In this document: positions 8,521 to 18,389 of the stretch, in pieces | Position numbering within the stretch: position 1 is the stretch's first letter | Layout: the number at the start of each line of letters is the position of its first letter | Assembly (NCBI GenBank): GCA_003693705.1 | Contig: RBZT01000934.1 | Span: 1-34,885 of the forward strand | Direction of reading: 5' to 3' | Source: Polymyxa betae | Taxonomy: Eukaryota; Endomyxa; Phytomyxea; Plasmodiophorida; Plasmodiophoridae | DNA: 34,885 bases | Notes under the pieces: model-generated | Database searches by the model: none | Told to the model about the DNA's origin: nothing | What the model saw: only the letters and a program-made list of their open reading frames with translations | Translations under genes and position numbers: made by a program

Positions 8521-11500
8521 ATGGACTCGAACGGAACGACATCGCGCTGCCAGCCGATTCCGGCGCCGACATCCGCCTTCGTGCGACCGCTGCTCACCGA
8601 TATGTATCAGATTTCAATGGCCTTTGCCTATTGGAAAGCTGGACGTCATAATGACCCGGCTGTCTTCGATCTATTCTTTAGGAATAACCCATTCCAAGGG
8701 TATAAGCAAACAATTGTTTTGATGTTTTCGATTTCTTTCGATTTTTATCTGCTTCGCGTTCGTGCTTGCTAAGATCACGATCATATCTTAGCTTTTTTAG
8801 GAGATGTTCTGCTTTTTATTTGCTTTTATGCCAACATTTATAGATTTCTGTTTTGGATTGAAAGCTCATATTCATTGGCTTTATATAAAATCGACATCGA
8901 ATCTGCTAAGTAGTTGGTTAGGGAATACACCGTGTTCGCCGGGCTCGACGAGGTGATTCGCTTTGTTGCCAACTACAAGCTGAGCGACGATGAGATCTCA
9001 TTCCTTCGTCAAACGTTCCCGCATCTTGGCGAAGAATTCCTGTCTTGGCTCGCGAAGCTTGACGGGTCTAAACTCAAGATCTATGCTGTAGATGAAGGTT
9101 TGTCGCTGTTAAAGACAAATCTTTGCTCCATGACGCGATTTTGCCCATAAAATTCGTCGTTTTGTTATTTTTATGCTTCTTTCAATCCTGTTAATCATGC
9201 GCGTTGATGTTCAGCCTCGCACTCTGAAAGAAAGTAATGTTTTCATTGGTTGAAGCTTTCCAACTTTACAATCATGGTGTTTTCTGAATGATTTTACTTG
9301 ATCGTTTAGCGTATAGCTCGAATTTGCGTTATGCTGATTGCTTTCGCGTTCAGGCTCGGTAGTATTCCCACGAGTTCCCATCATTCGTGTCGAAGGTCGA
9401 TGCTCTGACTCCGAGCTAGATGATATGCTAAGGATTTCGGTTCAGGACCGTTGGCGTTGGCTCAGCTTATGGAAACAACGTTCCTTGTCCTGGTTAACTA
9501 CGCATCTCTGGTTGCTACGAATGCTGCACGCCATCGTGTTGCTGTCGGTGATGACACCTTGTTGTTGGAGTTTGGTCTGCGACGAGCACAAGGTCCGTCT
9601 TCATGCTTCTGAGTTCACTAACACCTTCTCACGATTTAATCGTATTTTGTATTTTGCTTGTTGATGAAATTTTGCACTTTGTTGCTTGTAATTCTAGCAT
9701 CTCCTGATTAAAAAATAGGTCCTGATGGCGGAATGTCGGCGTCTAGATATTCTTTCGTTGGCGGTGTAAGTTTGCTTGTTCTCGCTTTTGGCATTTCGCT
9801 TTTCCTATTTATCTTTATCGTTAGATTTTTGTTAAAGTTTAAAGCTTTTTGATGCTCGTTGTTACTCCATTCATGAACATTCTAATTTCTTCTTTGCAGT
9901 TCGATGCAACAAGTAATGTCGCCGCCGGTCACATGTTCGGCATTGATGTACGAGGAACGCACGCTCATTCGTTCGTCACCAGCTTCACCTCGATATCCGA
10001 AATACGCGACCCCACTCTGATCGACGCACATGGCGAAAGTGTAGATATTCCTTAGTTCGTGCTTTTAGCAGACGCTGACGATCTTTCAGGTTGATTTCCT
10101 GGGCCGGTGCCTCGGATATCGGAAGAAACTCGGCGTTCGTACTTTGTGGAATTTGGAGTTTCTGTTTCTGCTTTCTTTATAACTTCACTGACTGATGTGT
10201 TTGTACTTTCAGTTCTTGAGTTTCGACAGGTTTTTGCTCTGACAGCTACTCCTCGCTTTCTCTCCATTCTCGCTTTCGAATTGTCTACTTTATCTGATTG
10301 AGATTTCCACTCTCCAACTTGAAATACATCTGCTATTATGACCTTGTTACTGATCTTCGCTACCATAGGCGAACACAAACGACTCCGAGCTGGCAGCCTT
10401 CGTCTCGTTCGCGCAGGCATTTCCGCGTCAATTCTTGGCATTGATCGACACTTACAATACCTTGACCAGCGGCTTGTATAACTTCCTGGCGGTAGCTTTG
10501 GCTCTCTATAAATCTGGTACGTCTTTGAAGAAGTCGGGGACTCTTGATATGGCCTGAGCCTTGTTAGGCTATCAACCGGTCGGAATCCGTCTTGATTCAG
10601 GCGACCTCGCCTATTTTTCCAACAGATGTCGAGCAGCATTCAAAGAAGTCTCAACAAGGTACTGCGTAATGCATGTTTTCTGATGGAAAAATATTCTTTT
10701 GAATGTTTACCTTTGTTGCTTCTTTGCAGAGTTTATGATTAGTTTCTGTCTAGCCAGGGCTTTTGGCTGCAAATATATCATATTTTCACAATTGCATTAG
10801 GTTCGGCGTGCCATTCGATAATCTGATGATCGCTGCTAGTAGTGATATCAACGAAGACGTTCTTCAAGCTTTGAAACTTCAAGGGCACTCGATCGGTAAA
10901 GTCCCTTCATCTTCCCTGTCCGTCTCTTATTGGCTGCTTCCAGATTGTTTCGGCGTTGGGACCCATCTAGTCACTTGTCAGAAACAACCGGTTGGTGAAT
11001 TTTCTGAACTGCTTCGAATGTGCATTTTGCTGTTATTGGCGTTGTAATAGTTCTTTTTTCTTCTGATATTTCACATACTTCGACCGTTTATCTCTCATCC
11101 TACTTTCAAACTGCTTTGTTTATGTCCTGTGTACGTATGACGTCTGGCTTAGCATTGAATCTTGTCGCATAGGCTCTCGGTTGCGTATATAAGCTGGTGG
11201 AGATCAATGGCAAGCCGCGTATCAAGGTCTCAGCGGATCTGGAGAAAATGACCATTCCGGGACGTAAAGACGCCTATCGGCTCTATAATAGCCAGGGCAT
11301 CCCGATCATCGACCTTCTAACAAACGCCACTGATCCAATACCGGAGCCCGGAGCTCGTATTCGATGTCACCATCCGACTGGTAATGTTTCTGTCACCGTT
11401 TCGAATCTGTTTCTGTCGCTGACTGGTGTTTTAGAACCACAAAAACGTTGCGATGTGATCCCAGCCCGAGTCGAGCCGCTAATTCGGCTGCAGTTCAATG

Positions 11501-11867
11501 AAGGGCAAGATATCGGGCCACGTTTCTCACTTCCCGATTTGCGTGTTCGTGTTCGTGAACAGGTGGGCGCTGTCGGCTTACGAATGTTTGATGCAGCAGC
11601 TAACAGTTGATTATAGGTCCGCATGCTACGTCCCGATCACTTACGTTATTTGAATCCGACGCCATACAAGGTATTTTTGCCAACGAAAGTTTTTGCTTGT
11701 AATTCTCCCATCGCAGTTTATCGAAATTTGCATTCGCTAGATTTATATTGACGCTCCTAGAATCGTTGCCGGGTTCTAACATTCCTTAGGTTTCATTAAC
11801 AGCAGGTCTTTTCTCCTTCATGCAGTCGCTATGGGACCAAGAGACACCGGTCGAAATTGTCGACTGA
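8521..11867 (+). CDS. NAPRT: Nicotinate phosphoribosyltransferase, 15 exons
   Basis: NAPRT condenses nicotinic acid with PRPP to nicotinic acid mononucleotide, the first step of the Preiss-Handler route to NAD. Inferred exons: 8521-8699, 8922-9097, 9354-9395, 9446-9592, 9719-9765, 9900-10040, 10090-10134, 10369-10516, 10568-10658, 10801-10895, 10944-10990, 11173-11380, 11435-11562, 11617-11670, 11790-11867. All junctions are GT-AG and phase-consistent, giving 541 residues, close to the animal enzyme. Diagnostic motifs in order: PLLTDMYQI (N-term), [53 protein letters not shown] (with the catalytic, phosphorylated His), the phosphate-binding [15 protein letters not shown] and VEPLIRL. Introns fall into a 48-54-nt class and a longer T-rich class up to 256 nt. 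The C-terminal exon 11790 was chosen because it restores the YKVSL...FSFMQSLW ending of the family. It is a cytosolic enzyme. Confidence 0.95.
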
Positions 11868-12007
11868 TTGAATCGCTCTCAAGCCATCGCATGGTTTCCG
11901 GTTTTGGGTCTTGGTATTCGCCGCTATTACCTATAGCTGAATTGTACTGCTCGTCATCGAAGATGGACTTTCAATTTTGTTATTATATACGACGTCCAAA
12001 GACGTGT

Positions 12008-12634
12008 TCACCAATTCCAGCAACGTCGATTGTTGCATCGGTGGTATCCGGTCTGATTATTGCACACGACCTGACAGTACAGGGCATCGACCACCTGTCG
12101 AGTTTGCCACTTTGTGGATTGCGGTTTCGATCGTAGAAGCGCTTCCAACGAAGCGCGTCCCTTCAGCGCCCAGTACAGCTTGTCAAACATGGCGCTCCGG
12201 TCGAGCTGGTCTTGACGCCATGCTTCGAGATCCAGCTTGCATTGAACGCTTCGGCAACCGTTATACCGCCGGGAATATTCCATTTCGATCTGGGTCGGAC
12301 ATCGGTAGTCCCAGCGCGCCCATTCGTCCAACGTTTTCTGATGTCGGGGAAGGGCTTCCAGTAGATCCTTTTCCCGCGCATCGTATCGTTCCGCGATGAA
12401 TCCGAGCGTCATGATGCATGCAGCGACTGCGATACCAATACTCAGCCCGATCACCACGTCACTCGGCGGAGAAGGGAATCGACGAGGCGTCGGGTGCGCC
12501 ACAGGCTGCGGACCAGGCGCCACAGGACTCGGGCCGACATCGTGTCCGTCACGTCGTTCGCCTCGAACAGCCTCCGTCGTCTCGGATGGAATCGGCTCAT
12601 CTTTAACCCGTGCTTGTCTACGGTGAAGGACCAT
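12008..12634 (-). CDS. Single-pass membrane protein, unknown function
   Basis: An intronless frame of 208 residues. Residues 1-57 are polar and rich in Pro, Arg and Glu, residues 59-81 form one TM helix (VVIGLSIGIAVAACIMTLGF), and the remaining C-terminal 125 residues are charged and helical with several cysteines (RCPTQ, NGCRSVQC, and near the end). The gene converges with NAPRT and is divergent from the AAA-ATPase-like gene, sharing the 350-bp interval 12635-12983. The last 35 residues might be altered by an intron starting near 12110, because the frame there becomes compositionally odd. No family is recognised. Confidence 0.5.
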   Translation of the reverse strand: MVLHRRQARVKDEPIPSETTEAVRGERRDGHDVGPSPVAPGPQPVAHPTPRRFPSPPSDVVIGLSIGIAVAACIMTLGFIAERYDAREKDLLEALPRHQKTLDEWARWDYRCPTQIEMEYSRRYNGCRSVQCKLDLEAWRQDQLDRSAMFDKLYWALKGRASLEALLRSKPQSTKWQTRQVVDALYCQVVCNNQTGYHRCNNRRCWNW

Positions 12635-12784
12635 GGAGATCGGCTTCCGTTAACAAATGGCAAGTTGTCTCTCGCCGTCCTCCAACACGCTGTCCCAACG
12701 AAAAATTCACCGACGCCGTGCGCCGCTCCACCGTTCATTTCGACAGACATAGATAGCAACCAAACCCTAGACTCTGAAAACCCT

Positions 12785-12880
12785 CATCGCACCCAGCCTC
12801 GAAACCTGCCTTCAGCATTCGCAGGTCGCTTCCGTCTCGATTCCTAGCCGAAGCCGCGGCGGTCGTTTCAGGGTGCGATG
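12785..12880. promoter_or_regulatory. Inverted decamers in a divergent promoter
   Basis: CATCGCACCC at 12785-12794 and its exact reverse complement GGGTGCGATG at 12871-12880 lie in the space between the membrane-protein gene (start 12634, minus) and the AAA-ATPase-like gene (start 12984, plus). A second short inverted pair, ACCTGC/GCAGGT, lies between them. This could be a shared binding site. Confidence 0.3.
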
Positions 12881-12983
12881 TCGCCGGAGAGCCAGCACGG
12901 GTTGGTAGCGTTTGTGCCACGGCAATTCATCGGACTCCATAGATATGTGTGTGATGTTGTTGCGGTGTTGGCGTCGACAGCTG

Positions 12984-14951
12984 ATGGTGGGCGCCGCGGC
13001 TCGGGAGATGCAGCGCCGCGGCCGGCTTCTGGCCGGCGAATCGCGGTTCCGGGAACTGCGCGAGTCGGGCGCCACCTATATCGACAAGACCGCCTTGATC
13101 GATGATATGATCGCTACCGATCATCGATTCGTTCTGTGTCGGCCGCCGTTGTTCGGCAAGACGACGACCGTCACGTTGCTGAAGGAGCTGTTCTCCGGCC
13201 ATAAATACTTGTTCGATGGAAGCGTCGGTGGCTCACGTCTGCATATCTGCGATACGCCCTGGGATTGGGCCCGCGACGTTCATGAGGTTCCGTTCGTTCC
13301 GTTTCGTTTGTGCGTTATTCACATTTGCGGATGTCTTCTCGGATCGTCTAATCCTGTGGTGACCCGCATCAAGGGTTCAGGCGACGGATTCTCCCACGTT
13401 TCGAACCAAGGCTCATCTTAGTTTTTGAACGCTTTGCGACAGCGCTCTTTTTGACACATTGTTATTCGTTGACGTTTTGGAAACGCACTTTTGTGTTGTG
13501 GCTTTTATGACTGTGATCTGTTTCTGTGTTTTCTTCGCAGTTTTCTTTCAGCTCTTTTACGTGATCAAACATGTCGAAATTTTGCGAGATTGTTTTCTCT
13601 TTCTTTTTAAATCCTTTCTGCAACTTTCTCGTTGTCTACGTTATTTTGTTAACGGGGTGCTGTTACTAAGGTGTTGCATATCGACCTGAAAACGATGTCC
13701 GAGAACCCGGCCACATTCCGTCAGACCTTGCTCGACTGGATGGCAACAAAGACCGCGGCCCTCGGCGGCGCCGTCTCCAATCGGGACTCGCTCAAGACCG
13801 CGGTCCGCGACCTCATCCGAGCGGCGGCCGACGCGTCGCCCAGCGGCCGCTGCGTCGTACTCGTCGACAACTACGACGTAGGTGCTGGGTTGCCCCGAAC
13901 GTCCGCCGCGCGAATCTGAACCCCGGGTGGTCGTACAGGCCCCCATCCGTCAAGGCGACCCATTGAGGATGTCGAAGCCCGCGGGCTTTTATCTGTTGGA
14001 GAACGCCCAGGTCCTGTCCGATTGGATTTCCGGAATGCGGGCGGAGTCCGTCTTGATTCGATTTCAGGTAGGCGAGCGCGTGAACCCTAAAACCCTAACC
14101 CCAACGTCGTCTTCGTAGTTCTTCGCCGGCGTCTACAAAGTCCGCCTGAACGTGTTCGACACGGCCGTCGATCTGTCGGTCTCGAATCGGTTCTCGCCGC
14201 TGTGCGGGTTCACACGCCGCGACCTGATCGGCCATTTCGGCGACGCCCTCGACGACCTCTGCGATCGCCTCGACTATCGCGGCGGCCAGCCCGAGGCGCT
14301 CGACGCCCTCGACGTCTGGTTCGGCGGATATCGCTGGGGCGACGTCCCCGACGCCGACCAAGTCCATAACCCGTACGCCGTCGTACGGGCGCTCATCGCC
14401 GGCGAACTCCGACCGTACTGGTCCGATAACATCATCCTGCCCGAATGGGTCCGAAATCAACTTCAAGGTAACATTACCACACTCTCGGATTCGCTTTCGA
14501 TCGTACCGGCCCCCTTCACTCAACGGTTCGGTGTCTGTGTAGATGGTGCGCGGAAAGTCGTTCGGGACGCGCTGTCGTCCGACGATCGCATGCAGCTGCC
14601 GGAGTCGTACGACGCCGCCTCCCGATTCGATAAGCGCGGGACGCTGCTCCGGGATCAGGTTCGCCTGCAGTTCCTGCAGCTGGGCCTCCTCACCGTACGG
14701 CATGTCGATTACGATCCGGAGAGCCTCCTGCGCATCGCCCGGTAATAATATCATCGCCCTCGAAATCTTGTCGGTTTTTTTCTGCGTTTTCTCCGCGGGT
14801 TTCGCTCTGCGTTTTTGTTCGACGTGTGGCGTGGGCTGGTATGACCGTCCGTAGGCTGGAGACGCCGAATCGGGATGTGCGCAGCCTCATGGATCGTCTG
14901 TTATCGGAGCCATCGGTGACGTCGGCGGCTCAGCTCCGTACTAACCCGTAA
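12984..14951 (+). CDS. AAA-ATPase-like protein, stand-alone P-loop domain
   Basis: Six exons (12984-13286, 13671-13877, 13939-14067, 14119-14467, 14543-14741, 14855-14951) join in phase to 427 residues. The product follows the AAA-ATPase-like family (PF09820 type), usually fused to a DUF1703 PD-(D/E)XK nuclease in bacteria and some eukaryotes. It shows FRELRESGATYIDKT (residues 22-36), Walker A RPPLFGKTTT (53-62), a Walker B-like VVLVDNYDAPI (about 163-173), FFAGVYKV, CGFTRRDL, WFGGYRWG, a LRPYWSD element, LQLGLLTVR, and the closing LETPNRDVR. It stops about 20 residues after that point, so the nuclease domain is absent. The Walker B Glu expected in the family's DEYD motif is Asn here (DNYD). 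Intron 3 (14068-14118) carries a telomere-like tract. Intron 4 (75 nt) has no stop and keeps frame. Additional 5' exons cannot be excluded. The cellular role is unknown. Confidence 0.82.
14083..14102 (-). repeat. Telomere-like tract inside an intron
   Basis: CCCTAAAACCCTAACCCC lies within the 51-nt intron 14068-14118 of the AAA-ATPase-like gene, making up over a third of it. Confidence 0.8.
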
Positions 14952-15521
14952 CTCGATTGCTGCTTGATATTATCAAAAAAATTTATTCTATTATTCATGA
15001 GTTTAAGAAGTACGATTATTCGTATCAATTAGTGTTATTATCATTTAGTATTATATTAAACCATCTGGCGATTGTTACCGAATGGCTCGTCATACTACTT
15101 GTGTTGCTGATCACCGGGTTAATGGCCGCTCTAGTTCGGCATTCTCAGTACTAAATCTCAGCTAGCCAACCGGATATAAAGGGGACACCGAGAAATCGAA
15201 ATAGTACTGGCGACTAACCGGAATCGCTGCGAAGATGGTCTTTTCTAAACCATTGACGATGATTGCTGCCTTAAGAGGGAAGACAGATGCCGTCTGTTAT
15301 ATTGGCATCAACACACGTCTAATAAATAGCCTGACAGAGTAAAACCAGCTCTCCTACGACAACGAATTCGAACGTCGTGAGCCTATTTTGGTTTGTAATT
15401 GTTACGCAGATCACCAAATTCATTGTATATTAAGGGGAAGGCTGCAGGATCAAGATCTTTTAGGTGTTATATTCGGACATATTCAGGTCCGAGCTCGTTG
15501 TATAAAGGGCAGCAGTTCATT
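14952..15521. other. AT-rich intergenic DNA
   Basis: A 65-codon hydrophobic frame at 14957-15154 starts only 6 nt after the AAA-like stop codon and is very AT-rich; it could be a small membrane protein but has no support beyond openness. The rest holds no recognisable feature. Confidence 0.3.
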
Positions 15522-17189
15522 CTACAGATATTCAGTCAGGACAGCAACTACGGCCTTCGCACAGGGCAGCTTCTCTTTCGAGCGCCGCGACAGAAGTCGC
15601 TTCAAGCGGCCAGTACCACCACCACTGCTGCTGCTACAAAGACTACTGGGGACATCTCGGGCCGTGGACGCCGTCACGGCCTCCGCCGCCGACCCGCGAA
15701 TCACGGCATCCAACCAGCGCGAGACGATCTCGGTTCCGGACAGGCCATCCGCATCTTTCGGCATCCGCATGCGGAGCGGCGCCTGAGTCAGTATGACCAG
15801 TCCGGCGACGCATCGCTTCGCAATCCGCCCCGCATTCGTCCCGTCCTCGCTCAGATGATAGGCCAGGGCCAGCACGAACGCGTCCGGGTCGGCGGCCGGC
15901 ACCACCTCGTAGCGCAGGTGTTCGACGTACTGGGCGAGTACGGCGGTGCGCGCGTCCAGGTCGAGGCCCGGGAGCCGGTACAGGATCGCGACCAGGAACA
16001 GGGTCGCGCGCAGATCAAAGTCGCCGGGCTGTGCCGCCTGGGCCAGGGCCAGGACGGCGTCGGCCGCTCGGCGTCCGTGGTCGCAAACCTGGTCGCCGAA
16101 CGCCATCGCCCGCATGTACAGCTGGACCTGGATATGGAGCGGCATGAACAGCGTGCTCGTACAACGGGTCCGTCGGTACGGGTCCAGTACGACCAGCGCC
16201 GAGATCAGCTGAAACACCGCTCTCAGCAATCAGAAAAAGGGTCAAATCTTGCGAACCTGGTCGAGATCGGCGGGGTCGTACCGGACCGGTCCATCGGGAG
16301 CGAGAATGATCTTATAGGCGATGAGAAGGATGGCGGACGTGGACGGAACGCCGTGAATGCGCTCAATCTCCGGGACGGCCATGTTCAGGAACGTGATGGA
16401 CCAGAGAAAGTCCGGGTCGGACAGAGCGCGCTCCTCGAACGGAACCACGGCCAGTTCGGCCAACGCCGCCAACTGTTCGCACCGAGTCATGGTCCGCAGG
16501 CTGCCCTCGACCGCGCTCAGAACCGGGCCGAGATCGACGGCCGGCACGGACTCCGCCCAGGACTTCTTCAACGCCTCGGCACCGAGGCTGATCCGGTTAC
16601 AATCTTCACGCAACATCTTCCCGAGCGCCTTCATATTCCGTGACAGATCCGCCGCACCCAACTCCGCCTGCGGGAACAGCTGCCGACGAAGGGCGACGGC
16701 GTGCTGGTCCAGCACGCGGTCCAGTACGGCCACGCCCTGGTCGTACTCGAGGCCGGACGCCGATCGGAGCGTCCAGACCGCTGTGAAATGCGCCGCGAAT
16801 CGCGCCACGTCATCGCCGCGCGCCTGGTCGCCGTTCCGACCGACGACGTACTGGCCCAGGACTCGGACCGCGGCCCGCAACCGAATCCAATGGTCGATGA
16901 CGACGCCGCGGTGGGCGAACGCGCCCTCGCTCACGGGCCGATGCGCGGCCGCCGTGAACACCGATCTGCAGCCCGCTCGCTGCAGCTGTTTCACTGTGAA
17001 ACGCAACAAAGGCCGGGGGTCAGTACGACGCCGAGACAGAGGACAGGGTGCGCGCGCAGCCCTACCGAATTCGTCGACGACGTGGTCCTCGGTGACCGCG
17101 AAGTACGAGATGTTGTAGCTGGAGGCGGCGCTGTGTCCGGCGCCGACCAGCACGACCGCGATGCAGACGACGACGACGAATGGATTCAT
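15522..17189 (-). CDS. Secreted helical protein, unknown function
   Basis: Three exons, 17066-17189, 16257-16993 and 15522-16208, with GT-AG introns of 72 nt (16994-17065) and 48 nt (16209-16256), give 515 residues in continuous phase. The 48-nt intron carries an in-frame TGA, so it must be removed for the full product. Residues 1-20 are a clear signal peptide (MNPFVVVVCIAVVLVGAG). The rest is Ala/Leu/Arg-rich, predicted largely helical, with few cysteines and no membrane helix after the signal. A Ser/Gly-rich segment and a basic C-terminal tail (about residues 465-500) follow. Coding DNA has very high GC at third positions, which creates long antisense frames. No family is recognised. It is probably secreted or lumenal. 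Confidence 0.68.
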
Positions 17190-18222
17190 GTTGTGAGGGG
17201 GAGGCGGCGGCTGGATGGAAATGGCAGACGGCGTCGTCGCGCATAGTCAAGGATGGGGGGGGGGGGGTGTAGTGCACGCCGTCCGCATTGTCCGCCCCGG
17301 CCTTGTCACAGCTGGGGACGTTACAAGATGAGCACTGGGCTGGTGTGTGTCACTCAGCGTGTCAGTGCGCCCCCCTCTCTGTCAATTGACTTGAGGGTTG
17401 TAGACTCCGCGCCGCCCTGCGCTAGACAGGTCGTCGCAATTTGCTGCCAAAAGCAAGCCCCTTGATATCGAAGGATGCGATCACACCCAGATGGTGACGA
17501 TGGCGACCTTCAAAGGATCTGTCTGGTTTGGATTGTATGGTCAACAGGCGGCGCTCTTTCCAAATGCATGGCTGGAAAGTTTAGGCAAATTGCCCAAATA
17601 GATTCCAGAACCCCTATCAACGATTTCGGGGCGTTACAGTAATTCACCCGTTTGAATAATTGTTGATCGTAGGCGGCCTTATCAGCAGGACCTAAGAGAG
17701 CCTCGATAAGGTAAGGTAGGCACCCGCCCAATACAACAGGGACTCGATCCCATGTACCCTATCCTTATCTAATACTCCCCTACTGGTTTCCCAGCTTTCA
17801 TCATTCGTCGCTAAATGTAACAGCCGATAGAATATGCTGCAGCTAGAAGCTTTGCCATGAGTTTGGCGTTTGTATATAGTGCGTCGTTGAAGTTTGCAAG
17901 TTTATTTTGTTTGTATTTGTTTCGATATTTTTTCAGTTGATCTTTAAATTTCCTGCATTAGCAGTTAATGTTCAATAGCTGCACTCTCTTTATTGCAGTG
18001 TCGACATACATCTGGTAGTCTGTATTACAATCTCTACTGTGTTCGAGAATAACCTTCTATTAGAGGAGTTCGTTTCGGATAGTTTACAGATCGGTCTGGT
18101 TTAACAACGATCTGATAGATGACCACCATAGCTGTCAAACTGCTAAATGGAACAGATGGTACAAGAATATCACAGTCTGGCAATTGTCTATTAGGGTTTC
18201 GTATACTCGCATCCCGAAAATA
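17190..18222. other. Intergenic DNA with poly-G run
   Basis: A run of about 13 G lies at 17256-17268, upstream of the secreted-protein start at 17189. The remainder (to the tRNA) is AT-rich without a convincing frame. Two minus-strand segments near 17620-17700 and 18160-18240 read loosely alike (QQLFKRVNY / KQLLKRFNY), possibly an old duplication. Confidence 0.3.
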
Positions 18223-18238
18223 ATTGAAACGTTTCAAT
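18223..18238. repeat. Perfect 16-bp palindrome upstream of tRNA-Arg
   Basis: ATTGAAACGTTTCAAT is its own reverse complement and ends four bases before the first base of the tRNA gene. It may affect Pol III initiation or mark an integration scar. Confidence 0.5.
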
Positions 18239-18242
18239 AATT

Positions 18243-18314
18243 GCTTCTGTGGCCCAATGGTCAAGGCGCGTGCCTACGGAGCACGAGATTCCGGGTTCGA
18301 ATCCCGGCAGAGGC
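18243..18314 (+). tRNA. tRNA-Arg (anticodon ACG)
   Basis: The 72-nt sequence folds into a full cloverleaf. The acceptor is GCTTCTG with CAGAGGC (one G-U pair), followed by a D-arm, the anticodon stem CGTGC/GCACG with loop CTACGGA (anticodon ACG, Arg CGN), a five-base variable loop, and the T-arm CCGGG-TTCGAAT-CCCGG. There is no intron and CCA is not encoded. The internal B box (GGTTCGAATCC) is canonical. Confidence 0.97.
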
Positions 18315-18318
18315 TTTA

Positions 18319-18326
18319 TTTTTTTT
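18319..18326 (+). terminator. RNA polymerase III terminator
   Basis: An eight-T run begins four bases after the tRNA discriminator end, as expected for Pol III termination. Confidence 0.8.
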
Positions 18327-18389
18327 CGATCGAATCGTGCATTGACTTGTGTATAACAGATTGCTTTTGATTATTTTATATTTTAAGGT

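Noticed and set aside
10052-10639. 195-codon minus frame across NAPRT exons 7-9
   Set aside because: Antisense shadow; the plus strand carries unmistakable NAPRT motifs such as LDSGDL.
10720-10755. A small extra NAPRT exon between exons 9 and 10
   Set aside because: It would introduce a stop; joining exon 9 directly to 10801 gives the conserved FGVPFDN sequence in phase.
14095-14754. 219-codon minus frame opposite the AAA-ATPase-like gene
   Set aside because: Shadow frame with biased Glu/Arg/Val composition; the plus strand matches the ATPase family through introns.
15399-17246. Long plus-strand frames (up to 414 codons) across 15.4-17.2 kb
   Set aside because: They are antisense to the secreted helical protein and have Arg/Gly-rich shadow composition. 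The minus frame has a signal peptide and phase-consistent introns.
17256-17268. Poly-G run as a G-quadruplex or regulatory element
   Set aside because: A single homopolymer run with no further G-tracts in a regular pattern; it may also be partly a sequencing artefact.
17510-18264. Two minus-strand segments that read loosely alike (QQLFKRVNY / KQLLKRFNY)
   Set aside because: Similarity is confined to a few residues and needs gaps; not enough to call a duplicated gene.
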